Source of the DNA: an uncultured Aquabacterium sp. | GTDB lineage: Bacteria; Pseudomonadota; Gammaproteobacteria; Burkholderiales; Burkholderiaceae_C | Length of the DNA: 8,013 nucleotides | Direction: 5' to 3' | Assembly: GCA_937923225.1 (NCBI GenBank) | Contig: CALAKR010000378.1 | Span: 1-8,013 of the forward strand | Shown here: positions 1 to 6,175 of the stretch, piece by piece | Numbering within the stretch: position 1 is the stretch's first letter | Layout: each line of letters begins with the position of its first letter | The notes under the pieces: generated by a model | Told to the model about the DNA's origin: nothing | What the model saw: only the letters and a program-made list of their open reading frames with translations | Databases searched by the model: none | Position numbers and translations under genes: made by a program

Positions 1-1138
1 TGGTCAATGGCAGCACGCAGTCACCGTGGATGTCGGCCAGGGTGGCGCAACCGGCCTGGGCCATGCAGATCTCGAGCTCATCACGCAGCAGCTGCAGCAT
101 GTGGGCCACGCCCAGGGCGCCGGCCACAGCCAGCGCGTACAGCTGCAGGCGCCCCACCAGCACGGCATCGGCCCCCAGCGCCAGTGCTTTGAAGACATCG
201 GCGCCGCTACGGATGCCGCCATCGAACATCAGCGGCATCCCGGCGCCCACGGCCTGCCGCACTTTGGGCAGCATGTGCAAGCTGGCAGGAGCGCCATCCA
301 GACCCCGCCCCCCATGGTTGGACACCACCAGCCCAGCCACACCACGGGCTTTCAAGGCCACGGCATCGTCGGGGTGCAGCACGCCCTTGATCCACACGGG
401 CAATGCGGTCTGTGTGAGCAGCCAGTCCACATCGGCCCAGGTAGGAGCCTGACGCATCACCCCCTGGAAGATGCGGCTATGGCCACCCCCTTGCGATGCC
501 GCGTCAGGGGCCTGTGCGTTGCCATGAAGGTTGACGGCCATTACATGCGGCGGCAGGCGAAAGCCCGCGTGCAGCGCCTGCAGGCTGGGCACCTGGATGG
601 CAGCATCGAGCGTGAGCACGATGGCGGTGTAGCCTGCGGCCTCGGCCCGCCGCAGCAAGGCCAGGGTGGCGGCCCGCTCCGGCTGCAGATACAGCTGGAA
701 CCAGCGGACCGGGCCGGCATGGCGGGCGATGTCTTCCAGCGTGTACGAGGCCAGCGTGCTCACCACCATGCCAGCCTGCGTGGCCTCCGCGGCTTGAGCA
801 CTGGCCAGCTCACCTTGTGGATGGGACAGCGGCTGATAGGCCACTGGCGCCAGCAGCAGTGGGTGCGCCAGGGTCGGCGCACCCGGCAGCGCCAACCGTG
901 TGTGCCCCTGAGAGACGTCCGCCAGCACGCGCGGGCATATGGCCCATGCACCGAAGGCAGCGCGATTGGCTGCCGCAGTCACGTCACCTCCGCTGCCACC
1001 GGCGATGTAGGCACGGGTGGGCGCGGCGATGTGGTGCACGGCCAGACGCTCGTAGTCAGCCGCACAGAACACCCCTTCAGGGATGCGTTCGTACGGGGGC
1101 TGCGGTGCAGGCGTTGTGGCGGATAGGCTCATCATCAT
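1..1138 (-). CDS. FMN-dependent alpha-hydroxy-acid oxidase/dehydrogenase, C-terminus cut by window edge
   Basis: The minus strand reads open from an ATG at 1138 to the left edge, giving 379 codons with no stop. It is a TIM-barrel flavoenzyme of the glycolate oxidase/L-lactate dehydrogenase family, which oxidises 2-hydroxy acids to 2-keto acids using FMN. By alignment from memory with spinach glycolate oxidase, the catalytic set is present: Tyr44 (AYIAGG), Tyr150 (WFQLY), Asp178 (LTLD), Lys251 (IKGV), and His275 with Arg278 (SNHGGR). The FMN phosphate site is DGGIRSGAD at 306-314 and VGR at 328-330. Oddly, the usual G-R-R motif after the TVD motif is absent (D-A-A-I-Q-V-P-S at 178-185), so the substrate may be unusual. 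There are three tandem ATG codons (1138, 1135, 1132) and no clear ribosome binding site. Only the last few residues are missing. The family call is secure; the substrate is unknown. Confidence 0.9.
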   Translation of the reverse strand, partial: MMMSLSATTPAPQPPYERIPEGVFCAADYERLAVHHIAAPTRAYIAGGSGGDVTAAANRAAFGAWAICPRVLADVSQGHTRLALPGAPTLAHPLLLAPVAYQPLSHPQGELASAQAAEATQAGMVVSTLASYTLEDIARHAGPVRWFQLYLQPERAATLALLRRAEAAGYTAIVLTLDAAIQVPSLQALHAGFRLPPHVMAVNLHGNAQAPDAASQGGGHSRIFQGVMRQAPTWADVDWLLTQTALPVWIKGVLHPDDAVALKARGVAGLVVSNHGGRGLDGAPASLHMLPKVRQAVGAGMPLMFDGGIRSGADVFKALALGADAVLVGRLQLYALAVAGALGVAHMLQLLRDELEICMAQAGCATLADIHGDCVLPLT

Positions 1139-1144
1139 GGACAA

Positions 1145-1167
1145 ATGCCGGGCACATGGCCCGGCAT
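1145..1167 (-). terminator. Hairpin between receptor and oxidase genes, probable intrinsic terminator
   Basis: A perfect 9-bp inverted repeat (ATGCCGGGC and GCCCGGCAT) encloses a 5-nt loop. It lies 36 bp past the receptor stop codon and just before the oxidase start. On the minus strand the stem is followed by TTTGT, a short and imperfect T-tract, so termination could be partial. If it works, the oxidase would depend on read-through or its own promoter. No good promoter is visible in the short gap. Confidence 0.55.
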
Positions 1168-1203
1168 CTTATCGAGTCAAGGGATCAGGCCGTCTGCGCC
1201 GGA

Positions 1204-3648
1204 TCAGAACTCGTAGTTGAGCGTGACGCGGGTTGCGCGGCCATCGCCCTTGTACAGGAAAGAGCCCGAGCGGTAGACGGCGGTGTAGTAATCCTTGTCT
1301 TCAACGTTCAGCACGTTCAGGCGCACGTCCATGCGACGGTTGAAGCGGTAGGAAGCAAACACGTCGTACACCATGAACGCCGGCACGGGCTGGCTATAGC
1401 GCCCCGTGGCCAATGAATAGCCCGCAGCAGTGTCTGGCTGTCCACCGTAACGCTGGCTTTCATGACGCGCTGCCCCGCCGAACGCGAAGGCGTCCGTCAA
1501 TTGGTACTTCAATTGCACCGACAGCGAACGGTTGGCGAAATTACTCAGGCGCTTGCCGACGTTGGCTTTTGCCGTGGCTGCGGCCGTGGCCGTGGCCGCG
1601 GCCACGTTGCCTGGCGCGGTGTTGGCAGGTATAGGTTGTGGGGCAGAGGCCAGGATTTCCGATTTCATCACCGTCACTCCGGCCTGGGCCGTGAGCCTGT
1701 CGGTCAGATTGCCCGCCAAACCAAACTCAATACCCTGGACACGATTCTTGCCCGAATTGTAGGTACCTGCGGCGCTGTAGTCGGCGCCTTCCATCACATT
1801 CGACTTGGTGGTCTGAAAGATGGCGCCGGTGATCAGCAGCTTGTCATCAAACACGTTCCACTTGGTGCCCAACTCGTAGTTGGTGGACTTCTCGGGCTTG
1901 GCGCTCATCGCCCCCCCTGCGCCGACAACGAGGCCACCATAGCCGGAACTCGTACCCGAATCAGGCTCGCCACCGTTGACATCCTGCGCGGAGGCCCAGC
2001 TGGCGTAGACGATGCCCTTGGGCGTGATCTTGTAACTCACACCGAGATGCCCGTTGATCAAGGTCTCGTCGTAGCTATAGGCTGCAGTCTGCGCACCGGT
2101 CGTATTGTTGAAGCGATTCAGCGTCAGGTTGAACTGGTCCAGGCGCACACCGCCGAAAGCTGTGAACTTGTCGGTCAGGTCCACCGTGTCCATCACGGAG
2201 GCAGCCAACGCACGAGCGTGCCACTGCTGAGTTCTGCCCAAGCGGGTCACCGCACGCGTCGCCAGTTTGGTGGGATCGGCCACGGCCACGCCATCTGCAC
2301 CAATGAAGCAGAAGGCATTCAGATCCCCGATGCTGTTGTTGCTGCGGCAGTTGAAGCCCGATTGGGTCAGGCGGTAGCTGCCCGACACCACGGTGTGGTC
2401 GGTGTACTCTGCACCCAGAATGATCTCGTGCTTCTTGCCCCCGATCGTGCGGTCAAGCCTCACGTTGGTCTGGTGAGCGAAATAGTTGACGTCCTGCCAG
2501 CCAGTATGGCCGTTGTCGATATAGGCCGTCTGGTACGGCGTCGTGGTCGTACCGTCATAGCGGTTCCCGAAACTTGCACCGGTTGTCACGTAGCTGTTTC
2601 GCGACGAACCGTAGCGAGTCAGGCTGTTGATCGTGGTGTCCGGCGACACGCGGAACTTGACGCGGGCCGTCAGTGTGTCCTGATGCGAACGCAGGAAATC
2701 GCTTTCCTGGGCATACACCGGTACATCGGCGGCAGGGCGGCGGTTGGGCACGGTGCCCACAAGGTAGCCCCCCAGATCGGGCTGGTCATCCTTGCCACGC
2801 AGGCCGTAGTAGTCGATGGTGACCGACAGATCGCTGTTGATCTCCCACAACCCCGACAAGGCCAGGCCCTGACGGCTGCGGTTGGACGGCGCACGATCGG
2901 GCACGTCTTCGTCGCTGTAAAGCACGTTGGCACGCAGCGCGAATTGATCGCTGAAGGCCTTGTTCACATCGGCACTCAGGCGCACATGGTCATCCGTGCC
3001 CAGGCTCGCGGAGACACGGTTGAAATCCAGATCCAGTGTCGCCTGCTTGGTGATCGCGTTGACTGCGCCACCGGCACTGCCACGGCCCGCGAAGCTGGAG
3101 CTGGGCCCCTTGGTGATCTCCACCTGCTCGATGGCAAAGCTCTCGCGAGTGCTCATGCCGGGATCACGCAGGCCGTCCACGAACACGTCGCTGCGGGCTT
3201 CCTGGCCACGGATGATGTAGCGGTCGCCGAAGGCGTTGCCGTTCTCGCCGGTACCCAGGGTGATGCCAGGCTGGGCGTTCAGGATCTGCTTGAGGTCGGT
3301 GAAGCCAGAGTCATCAATGGCCGTCTTGGTGATGACGGAAATGGTCTGAGGCGTCTCGGCCAGCGGGCGGGTGTGGCGCACATCGCCCGATGTCTTGGCC
3401 TTGTAGGGCACGCCCACTTCGGCATTGGGATTCGGGTCGATGGCCTTGGCCTGCACCTTGATAGCCGGCAGTTCGGCGTTCTGGGTAGGCTGCGGTTCGG
3501 GAGCCTGCTGAGCCATCGCGCCCAGCGGCACCAGCATGGCGGTGGACAGGCTCAGAGCCAGGCCGGTCTTGACGGCTGGTACGGCGATGGCCTGCTCCTG
3601 GCGCAGGCTGCGCGGCCTGCGGATCTTGCTGTGGTGCTGCGTCGTCAC
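1204..3648 (-). CDS. TonB-dependent outer-membrane siderophore receptor, Fiu-like (catecholate) type
   Basis: This 814-residue protein should import ferric siderophores across the outer membrane using TonB-ExbB-ExbD energy. A long signal peptide (about 1-46, ending A-M-A before QQ) is followed by a TonB-box-like LPAIKVQA (60-67). The plug (about 93-203) carries YIIRGQEARSDVFVDGLRD and VEITKGPSSSFAGRGSAGG, typical of Fiu-like receptors. The 22-strand barrel ends in NYEF with the terminal Phe needed for outer-membrane assembly. Cys434 and Cys447 could form a disulfide in an outer loop. An Ala/Thr-rich insert sits at about 682-693. The start is a GTG at 3648 with GAGGAG six bases upstream; no better start is seen. 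A Fur box upstream implies induction by iron starvation. The receptor class is certain. The catecholate preference is inferred from plug resemblance, and other ligands such as xenosiderophores are possible. Confidence 0.93.
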   Translation of the reverse strand: MTTQHHSKIRRPRSLRQEQAIAVPAVKTGLALSLSTAMLVPLGAMAQQAPEPQPTQNAELPAIKVQAKAIDPNPNAEVGVPYKAKTSGDVRHTRPLAETPQTISVITKTAIDDSGFTDLKQILNAQPGITLGTGENGNAFGDRYIIRGQEARSDVFVDGLRDPGMSTRESFAIEQVEITKGPSSSFAGRGSAGGAVNAITKQATLDLDFNRVSASLGTDDHVRLSADVNKAFSDQFALRANVLYSDEDVPDRAPSNRSRQGLALSGLWEINSDLSVTIDYYGLRGKDDQPDLGGYLVGTVPNRRPAADVPVYAQESDFLRSHQDTLTARVKFRVSPDTTINSLTRYGSSRNSYVTTGASFGNRYDGTTTTPYQTAYIDNGHTGWQDVNYFAHQTNVRLDRTIGGKKHEIILGAEYTDHTVVSGSYRLTQSGFNCRSNNSIGDLNAFCFIGADGVAVADPTKLATRAVTRLGRTQQWHARALAASVMDTVDLTDKFTAFGGVRLDQFNLTLNRFNNTTGAQTAAYSYDETLINGHLGVSYKITPKGIVYASWASAQDVNGGEPDSGTSSGYGGLVVGAGGAMSAKPEKSTNYELGTKWNVFDDKLLITGAIFQTTKSNVMEGADYSAAGTYNSGKNRVQGIEFGLAGNLTDRLTAQAGVTVMKSEILASAPQPIPANTAPGNVAAATATAAATAKANVGKRLSNFANRSLSVQLKYQLTDAFAFGGAARHESQRYGGQPDTAAGYSLATGRYSQPVPAFMVYDVFASYRFNRRMDVRLNVLNVEDKDYYTAVYRSGSFLYKGDGRATRVTLNYEF
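1571..1606. repeat. Imperfect hexanucleotide tandem repeat inside the receptor gene
   Basis: Six consecutive 6-bp units (GCCGTG, GCTGCG, GCCGTG, GCCGTG, GCCGCG, GCCACG on the + strand) encode an Ala/Thr/Val run at residues 682-693 of the receptor. It sits between two predicted barrel strands, before GKRLSNF. Because the unit is two codons long, slippage would add or remove dipeptides without changing frame. Confidence 0.7.
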
Positions 3649-3654
3649 GAAGGG

Positions 3655-3660
3655 CTCCTC
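3655..3660 (-). promoter_or_regulatory. Ribosome binding site of the receptor gene
   Basis: The minus strand reads GAGGAG, then CCCTTC, then GTG. This strong Shine-Dalgarno match with 6-nt spacing decides the GTG start at 3648. There is no ATG start in frame near it. Confidence 0.8.
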
Positions 3661-3705
3661 AATGGCTAAAAATTGAACTCAAAAACAGAGAAAAATAAAA
3701 AACGA
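3661..3705 (-). promoter_or_regulatory. T-rich leader segment before the receptor ribosome binding site
   Basis: In the receptor transcript this stretch has four runs of five or six uridines (for example CGUUUUUUAUUUUUC) just upstream of the Shine-Dalgarno. It stands out sharply from the G+C-rich surroundings. U-rich, unstructured leaders can aid ribosomal protein S1 or Hfq binding. That role is an inference; no partner RNA is visible here. Confidence 0.4.
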
Positions 3706-3716
3706 AATGCGAATGC

Positions 3717-3752
3717 CAATCAAATAAATGATTGAGCAAGATCTTTCAATCA
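3717..3752. repeat. Three alternating CAATCA/TGATTG elements in the receptor leader
   Basis: CAATCA occurs at 3717-3722, its complement TGATTG at 3729-3734, and CAATCA again at 3747-3752. The middle copy can pair with the left one (6-bp arms, 6-nt loop) or with the right one (7-bp arms 3729-3735 and 3746-3752, 10-nt loop), but not both at once. In the receptor mRNA these would be mutually exclusive hairpins. As DNA they could be binding sites of a dimeric regulator. They lie between the Fur-box promoter and the start codon. Confidence 0.55.
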
Positions 3753-3837
3753 ATGTGTGGCAACGATGAGGACGCATGGCGCCGGACGCGCGCCACCGTC
3801 AAACCTGCTGGACGACAGGCATCGACGCTCGTCAAAT

Positions 3838-3856
3838 GATAAGGATTCTCATTATA
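3838..3856 (-). promoter_or_regulatory. Fur box overlapping the -10 element of the receptor promoter
   Basis: The minus strand reads TATAATGAGAATCCTTATC, matching the classical 19-bp Fur consensus at 16 positions. It contains the 7-1-7 dyad TGAGAAT-C-CTTATCA, flanked by AATGA/TCATT symmetry. A perfect TATAAT (-10, minus strand 3856-3851) forms its upstream end, so Fur-Fe2+ would block RNA polymerase directly. The -35 region 17 bp upstream (GCTGTG) is poor. Transcription would start near 3844, giving a leader of about 195 nt for the receptor gene at 3648. Confidence 0.85.
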
Positions 3857-3910
3857 AATCCTTAACATTTGTACACAGCCCCCCGGTTGAGAGGGCGTGG
3901 CGAGGACGCA

Positions 3911-4609
3911 TCAGGCCGTGGCCGAGCCCTTGGCGCGCAACAGACGCCGCACCAGCCAGAGCAGGAGCACGCCGCCCACCACCACCGCCGCCAGGGCGGT
4001 GTAGGTGCTGGCGTCGGGCGAAGCCAGGGCTGCCGTGAGCCGGTCCATGAACAGCGAGATCACGATGGTGCCGGGCGCCAGGCCCAGGAAGGTGCCCAGC
4101 ACGTAGTCGCGCAGGCGCACGCGGAAGGCGCCCGCTGTCATGTTGACGACGATGAAGGGCGCCAGCGGTACGGCACGGATCACGATGACCGCCCACAGCC
4201 CGCGCCGCTTGATGGCGCCGACCACGGCATGCAGCCGGCCATCCGGCGCGAAGCTGTCTACCCACTGGGCCCCGGCCAGGCGACCCAGGCCATAGGTGGC
4301 GGTGGCCCCGGCCACCATGCCGACCAGCGCATACGCCATGCCCGGCCACGGGCCGAACACCAGCGCCCCCACCGTGATCAGCGCGGCCACGGGCACGGCC
4401 AGCAGCACGGCCAGCACATAGCCCGCCAGCACCAGCACTGGCCCCATCGGCATGTCCAGCAGATCACGTCCCATGCGCGCAAGCGCCTGCGGCTCCAGGT
4501 AGGGCCGCCATTGGGGATCGCGCCAGGCCAGCATGACGGCCACGATCAAGGCCAGGTACAGGCCGATCAGGAGCCAGCGGGCCCAACGCAGGAAACGAGG
4601 CAGGTTCAA
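3911..4609 (-). CDS. TVP38/TMEM64-family (VTT domain, DedA-related) inner-membrane protein
   Basis: This 232-residue polytopic protein has hydrophobic segments at about 11-28, 55-88, 92-108, 138-160, 168-186 and 205-221. The VTT/SNARE-associated signature is clear: FGPWPGMAYALVG (85-97) with GATATYGLGRLAG (101-113), then RRGLWAVIVIRAVPLAPF (135-152), N156, and DYVLGTFLGLAPGT (168-181). DedA-superfamily members act in lipid transport or scrambling and envelope homeostasis; the role of the TVP38 branch in bacteria is less clear. The start is a TTG at 4609 with GAGGG six bases upstream. An in-frame stop at 4648-4646 leaves no upstream ATG, and starting at Met26 would remove the first membrane segment. 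The gene is on the same strand as the HTH/receiver gene, 152 bp downstream of it, and ends 54 bp before the Fur box. Confidence 0.88.
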   Translation of the reverse strand: MNLPRFLRWARWLLIGLYLALIVAVMLAWRDPQWRPYLEPQALARMGRDLLDMPMGPVLVLAGYVLAVLLAVPVAALITVGALVFGPWPGMAYALVGMVAGATATYGLGRLAGAQWVDSFAPDGRLHAVVGAIKRRGLWAVIVIRAVPLAPFIVVNMTAGAFRVRLRDYVLGTFLGLAPGTIVISLFMDRLTAALASPDASTYTALAAVVVGGVLLLWLVRRLLRAKGSATA

Positions 4610-4682
4610 CGCACACCCTCGGGAAACACAGGGGCAGCCACGACATCAGGCCGCATCGAGCGGGCATCTTGGCGCAGGCCAC

Positions 4683-4741
4683 GCCCCCGCGCACGGGGAC
4701 TTACCTTCAGCCACACACCCGCTCCCCCGCACTTCAGGGGG
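4683..4741. repeat. Two G+C-rich hairpins in the spacer before the VTT gene
   Basis: The 152-bp spacer 4610-4761 has no gene. It holds two inverted repeats. One at 4683-4700 on the minus strand is GTCCCCG-TGCG-CGGGGGC, a 7-bp stem with one G-T wobble and a tetraloop. The other at 4724-4741 has five C and five G around an 8-nt loop. Neither has a T-tract after it on the minus strand, so they are leader or spacer structures rather than clear terminators. They may be chance in such G+C-rich DNA. Confidence 0.35.
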
Positions 4742-4744
4742 TGA

Positions 4745-4774
4745 AAAATCCCCGGGATGCGTCAGTCCTGACGC
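4745..4774 (-). terminator. Hairpin over the stop codon of the HTH/receiver gene, weak terminator candidate
   Basis: A perfect inverted repeat GCGTCAG-TC-CTGACGC (4759-4774) contains the TGA stop codon (4764-4762) of the regulator gene. On the minus strand it is followed, after ATCCCGGGGA, by TTTTT (4749-4745). The gap between stem and T-tract is longer than usual, so this is only a candidate terminator. The downstream VTT gene may be partly cotranscribed. Confidence 0.35.
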
Positions 4775-5448
4775 AGTTCCTGGCGGATGCTGCGGTCGGT
4801 GGACTGGCGCGCCAGCACCCAGCGGCCGGTGCGGATGGCCAGCGCCTCGGGGCTCACCGGCAGCGCCAGCGTTTCCACCATGGGCGGCAGGCCGCCACGG
4901 GCACTGAGCTGCTCGGGGCTCTCGGCGGTCAGCGCCCACACGCGCATGCCGCCCAGGGATTCATGGGTTTCCAGCGTGCTGAGCATCTGCAGGCCATCCA
5001 TGCCCGGCAGCTCCAGCGTGGTCACCAGCAGATCGGGCGGCTCCTGGCCGATGCGCAGCAGGGCCACATAGCCGTTGTCGGCGGTTTCCACCGACACGCT
5101 CTGGCCGAACACCTCCAGGGCCGACACGCAGGCGGCCAGCCAGGGGCGCTCCTGCGCCACCAGCACGATGCGCAGCGGGCGCACCTCGGCATGGTGCGAG
5201 GCCGACTTCGAGGCTGGCACGCTGGGGGCCGTGCCCGGCTCGCCCAGGCTTTCCAGCCCCATGCTCATGGCCAGGGCCTCGACCGCGTTGTAGGGGATGC
5301 GCCGATGGCCACCCGGTGTGCGTGCGGCCGGCAAGATGCTGGCCTCCACCCACAATTGAACGGTGCGCAGCGACACGCCCAGGCGGGTGGCCGCCTCTCG
5401 GGTGGTCAGCATGCGGGACGCCGGTCCCAGGGGGATCACTTGCGACAT
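4762..5448 (-). CDS. MerR/excisionase-type HTH regulator fused to a degenerate CheY-like receiver
   Basis: This 228-residue cytoplasmic regulator has a MerR/excisionase-like DNA-binding domain at about 13-52 (LTTREAATRLGVSLRTVQLW plus the wing GGHRRI). A polar linker (about 66-90) follows, then a receiver-like fold (92-205). The receiver skeleton is clear (PDLLVTTLELPGMDGL, 138-153), but the phosphorylation site is lost. The position before LELPGMDG that normally holds Asp is Thr144, the acidic pair is Gln99-Glu100, and the conserved Lys before Pro197 is Leu196. Thr174 is kept. It should therefore not be phosphorylated in the usual way. The start ATG at 5448 has AAAGGGG at 7-nt spacing. It is divergent from greB. 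No sensor kinase is adjacent. The target is unknown; autoregulation or control of greB is possible. Confidence 0.85.
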   Translation of the reverse strand: MSQVIPLGPASRMLTTREAATRLGVSLRTVQLWVEASILPAARTPGGHRRIPYNAVEALAMSMGLESLGEPGTAPSVPASKSASHHAEVRPLRIVLVAQERPWLAACVSALEVFGQSVSVETADNGYVALLRIGQEPPDLLVTTLELPGMDGLQMLSTLETHESLGGMRVWALTAESPEQLSARGGLPPMVETLALPVSPEALAIRTGRWVLARQSTDRSIRQELRQD

Positions 5449-5605
5449 GGAAAAGCCCCTTTCTCGGATGGCCTCAAGGGCCAGCTTGCCTTCATGTTGT
5501 GAGAGTTATGTCAGCGTCTCTGTTTATCGGCCGCTGGCCAGCAACTCTTGACACCCGGCTTCACGGGCAGGCGCCGATGCATGCCTTTGTGCACAATCTG
5601 TCCGT
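5449..5605. promoter_or_regulatory. Divergent intergenic region between the HTH/receiver gene and greB
   Basis: This 157-bp gap must hold the promoters of both genes. For the regulator, AGGGG at 5456-5460 (minus) is a good ribosome binding site. For greB, a perfect TTGACA lies at 5548-5553, but no good -10 follows at 16-18 bp, and no Shine-Dalgarno is seen before the greB ATG. Short dyads are present: CCCG/CGGG at 5554-5567, and the self-complementary GCATGC and GTGCAC at about 5580-5596. GGCCAGC occurs twice (5479-5485, 5536-5542). No operator can be assigned from sequence alone. Confidence 0.4.
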
Positions 5606-6175
5606 ATGAGCAAGGCTTTCACCAAGGAATCCGACAGCAGCGACGAGGACGACGAACTCGGCGGCCTGCCGCCGCTGCCCGCCGGCACCCGCAACTACAT
5701 GACGCCGCAGGGCTACCAGCGCCTGCGCGACGAGCTGCTGACCCTGATCGACGAGGAACGGCCCAAGGTGGTCGAGATCGTGCACTGGGCCGCCTCCAAC
5801 GGCGACCGCTCCGAGAACGGCGACTACCTCTACGGCAAGAAGCGCCTGCGCGAGATCGACCGCCGCATCCGCTTCCTGACCAAGCGGCTGGACATCGCCG
5901 AAGTGGCCGACCCGTCACAACACTTCGGCAACGATCAGATCTTCTTCGGCGCCACGGTCACTTACGCCAACAGCAAGGGTGAGGAGCGCACCATCACCAT
6001 CAAGGGCATCGACGAGACGGACAACCTGCAGGGCGAGGTGAGCTGGATTGCCCCTATCGCGCGTGCGCTGCTCAAGGCCCGCGAGGGCGATGAGGTGCAG
6101 CTGATGACGCCGGGCGGGCTGGAGAAGATCGAGGTGCTGGAGGTGCGCTACCCAGCGCCCTCCCCTGCGATCTGA
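5606..6175 (+). CDS. greB: Transcription elongation factor GreB
   Basis: GreB inserts its coiled coil into the RNA polymerase secondary channel and stimulates cleavage of backtracked RNA, rescuing stalled complexes. The N-terminal coiled coil (about 31-100) carries the tip signature WAASNGDRSENGDYLYGKKR. Asp67 and Glu70 match E. coli GreB Asp41 and Glu44, which coordinate the catalytic metal. The KKRLREIDRRIRFL stretch is typical of GreB rather than GreA. The FKBP-like C-terminal domain is about 108-185 (FFGATVTY, ARALLKAREGDEV). At 189 residues it is longer than E. coli GreB (158) because of a 30-residue acidic N-terminal extension (SDSSDEDDE), as is common in beta-proteobacterial and pseudomonad homologues. 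The ATG at 5606 is chosen because MSKAFTKES is the usual beginning there, although no Shine-Dalgarno is visible. Its stop abuts that of spoT. Confidence 0.96.
   Translation: MSKAFTKESDSSDEDDELGGLPPLPAGTRNYMTPQGYQRLRDELLTLIDEERPKVVEIVHWAASNGDRSENGDYLYGKKRLREIDRRIRFLTKRLDIAEVADPSQHFGNDQIFFGATVTYANSKGEERTITIKGIDETDNLQGEVSWIAPIARALLKAREGDEVQLMTPGGLEKIEVLEVRYPAPSPAI

Noticed and set aside
26..1126. A 366-codon open frame on the + strand opposite the hydroxy-acid oxidase
   Set aside because: It is the same in-register antisense effect. The minus strand encodes the full set of flavoenzyme motifs.
1462..3669. A 735-codon open frame on the + strand opposite the siderophore receptor
   Set aside because: It is in exact codon register with the receptor gene, so it would be closed only by TTA, CTA or TCA codons in the sense frame, which are rare in this G+C-rich DNA. 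Its translation shows no recognisable domain, while the minus-strand product is a clear receptor.
3708..3726. Second Fur-like sequence in the receptor leader
   Set aside because: Only about 11 of 19 positions match the consensus, which is near background in this A+T-rich stretch.
3872..3908. Possible terminator hairpin after the VTT gene (GCCCTC pairing with GGGGGC, minus strand)
   Set aside because: The stem is short with a wobble and a bulge, has no T-tract after it, and overlaps the upstream part of the receptor promoter.
3869..5502. Long + strand open frames (3869-4744 and 4669-5502) opposite the VTT and HTH/receiver genes
   Set aside because: Both are in register with the minus-strand genes and rich in His, Gln, Arg and Gly, as expected of antisense reading of G+C-rich genes.
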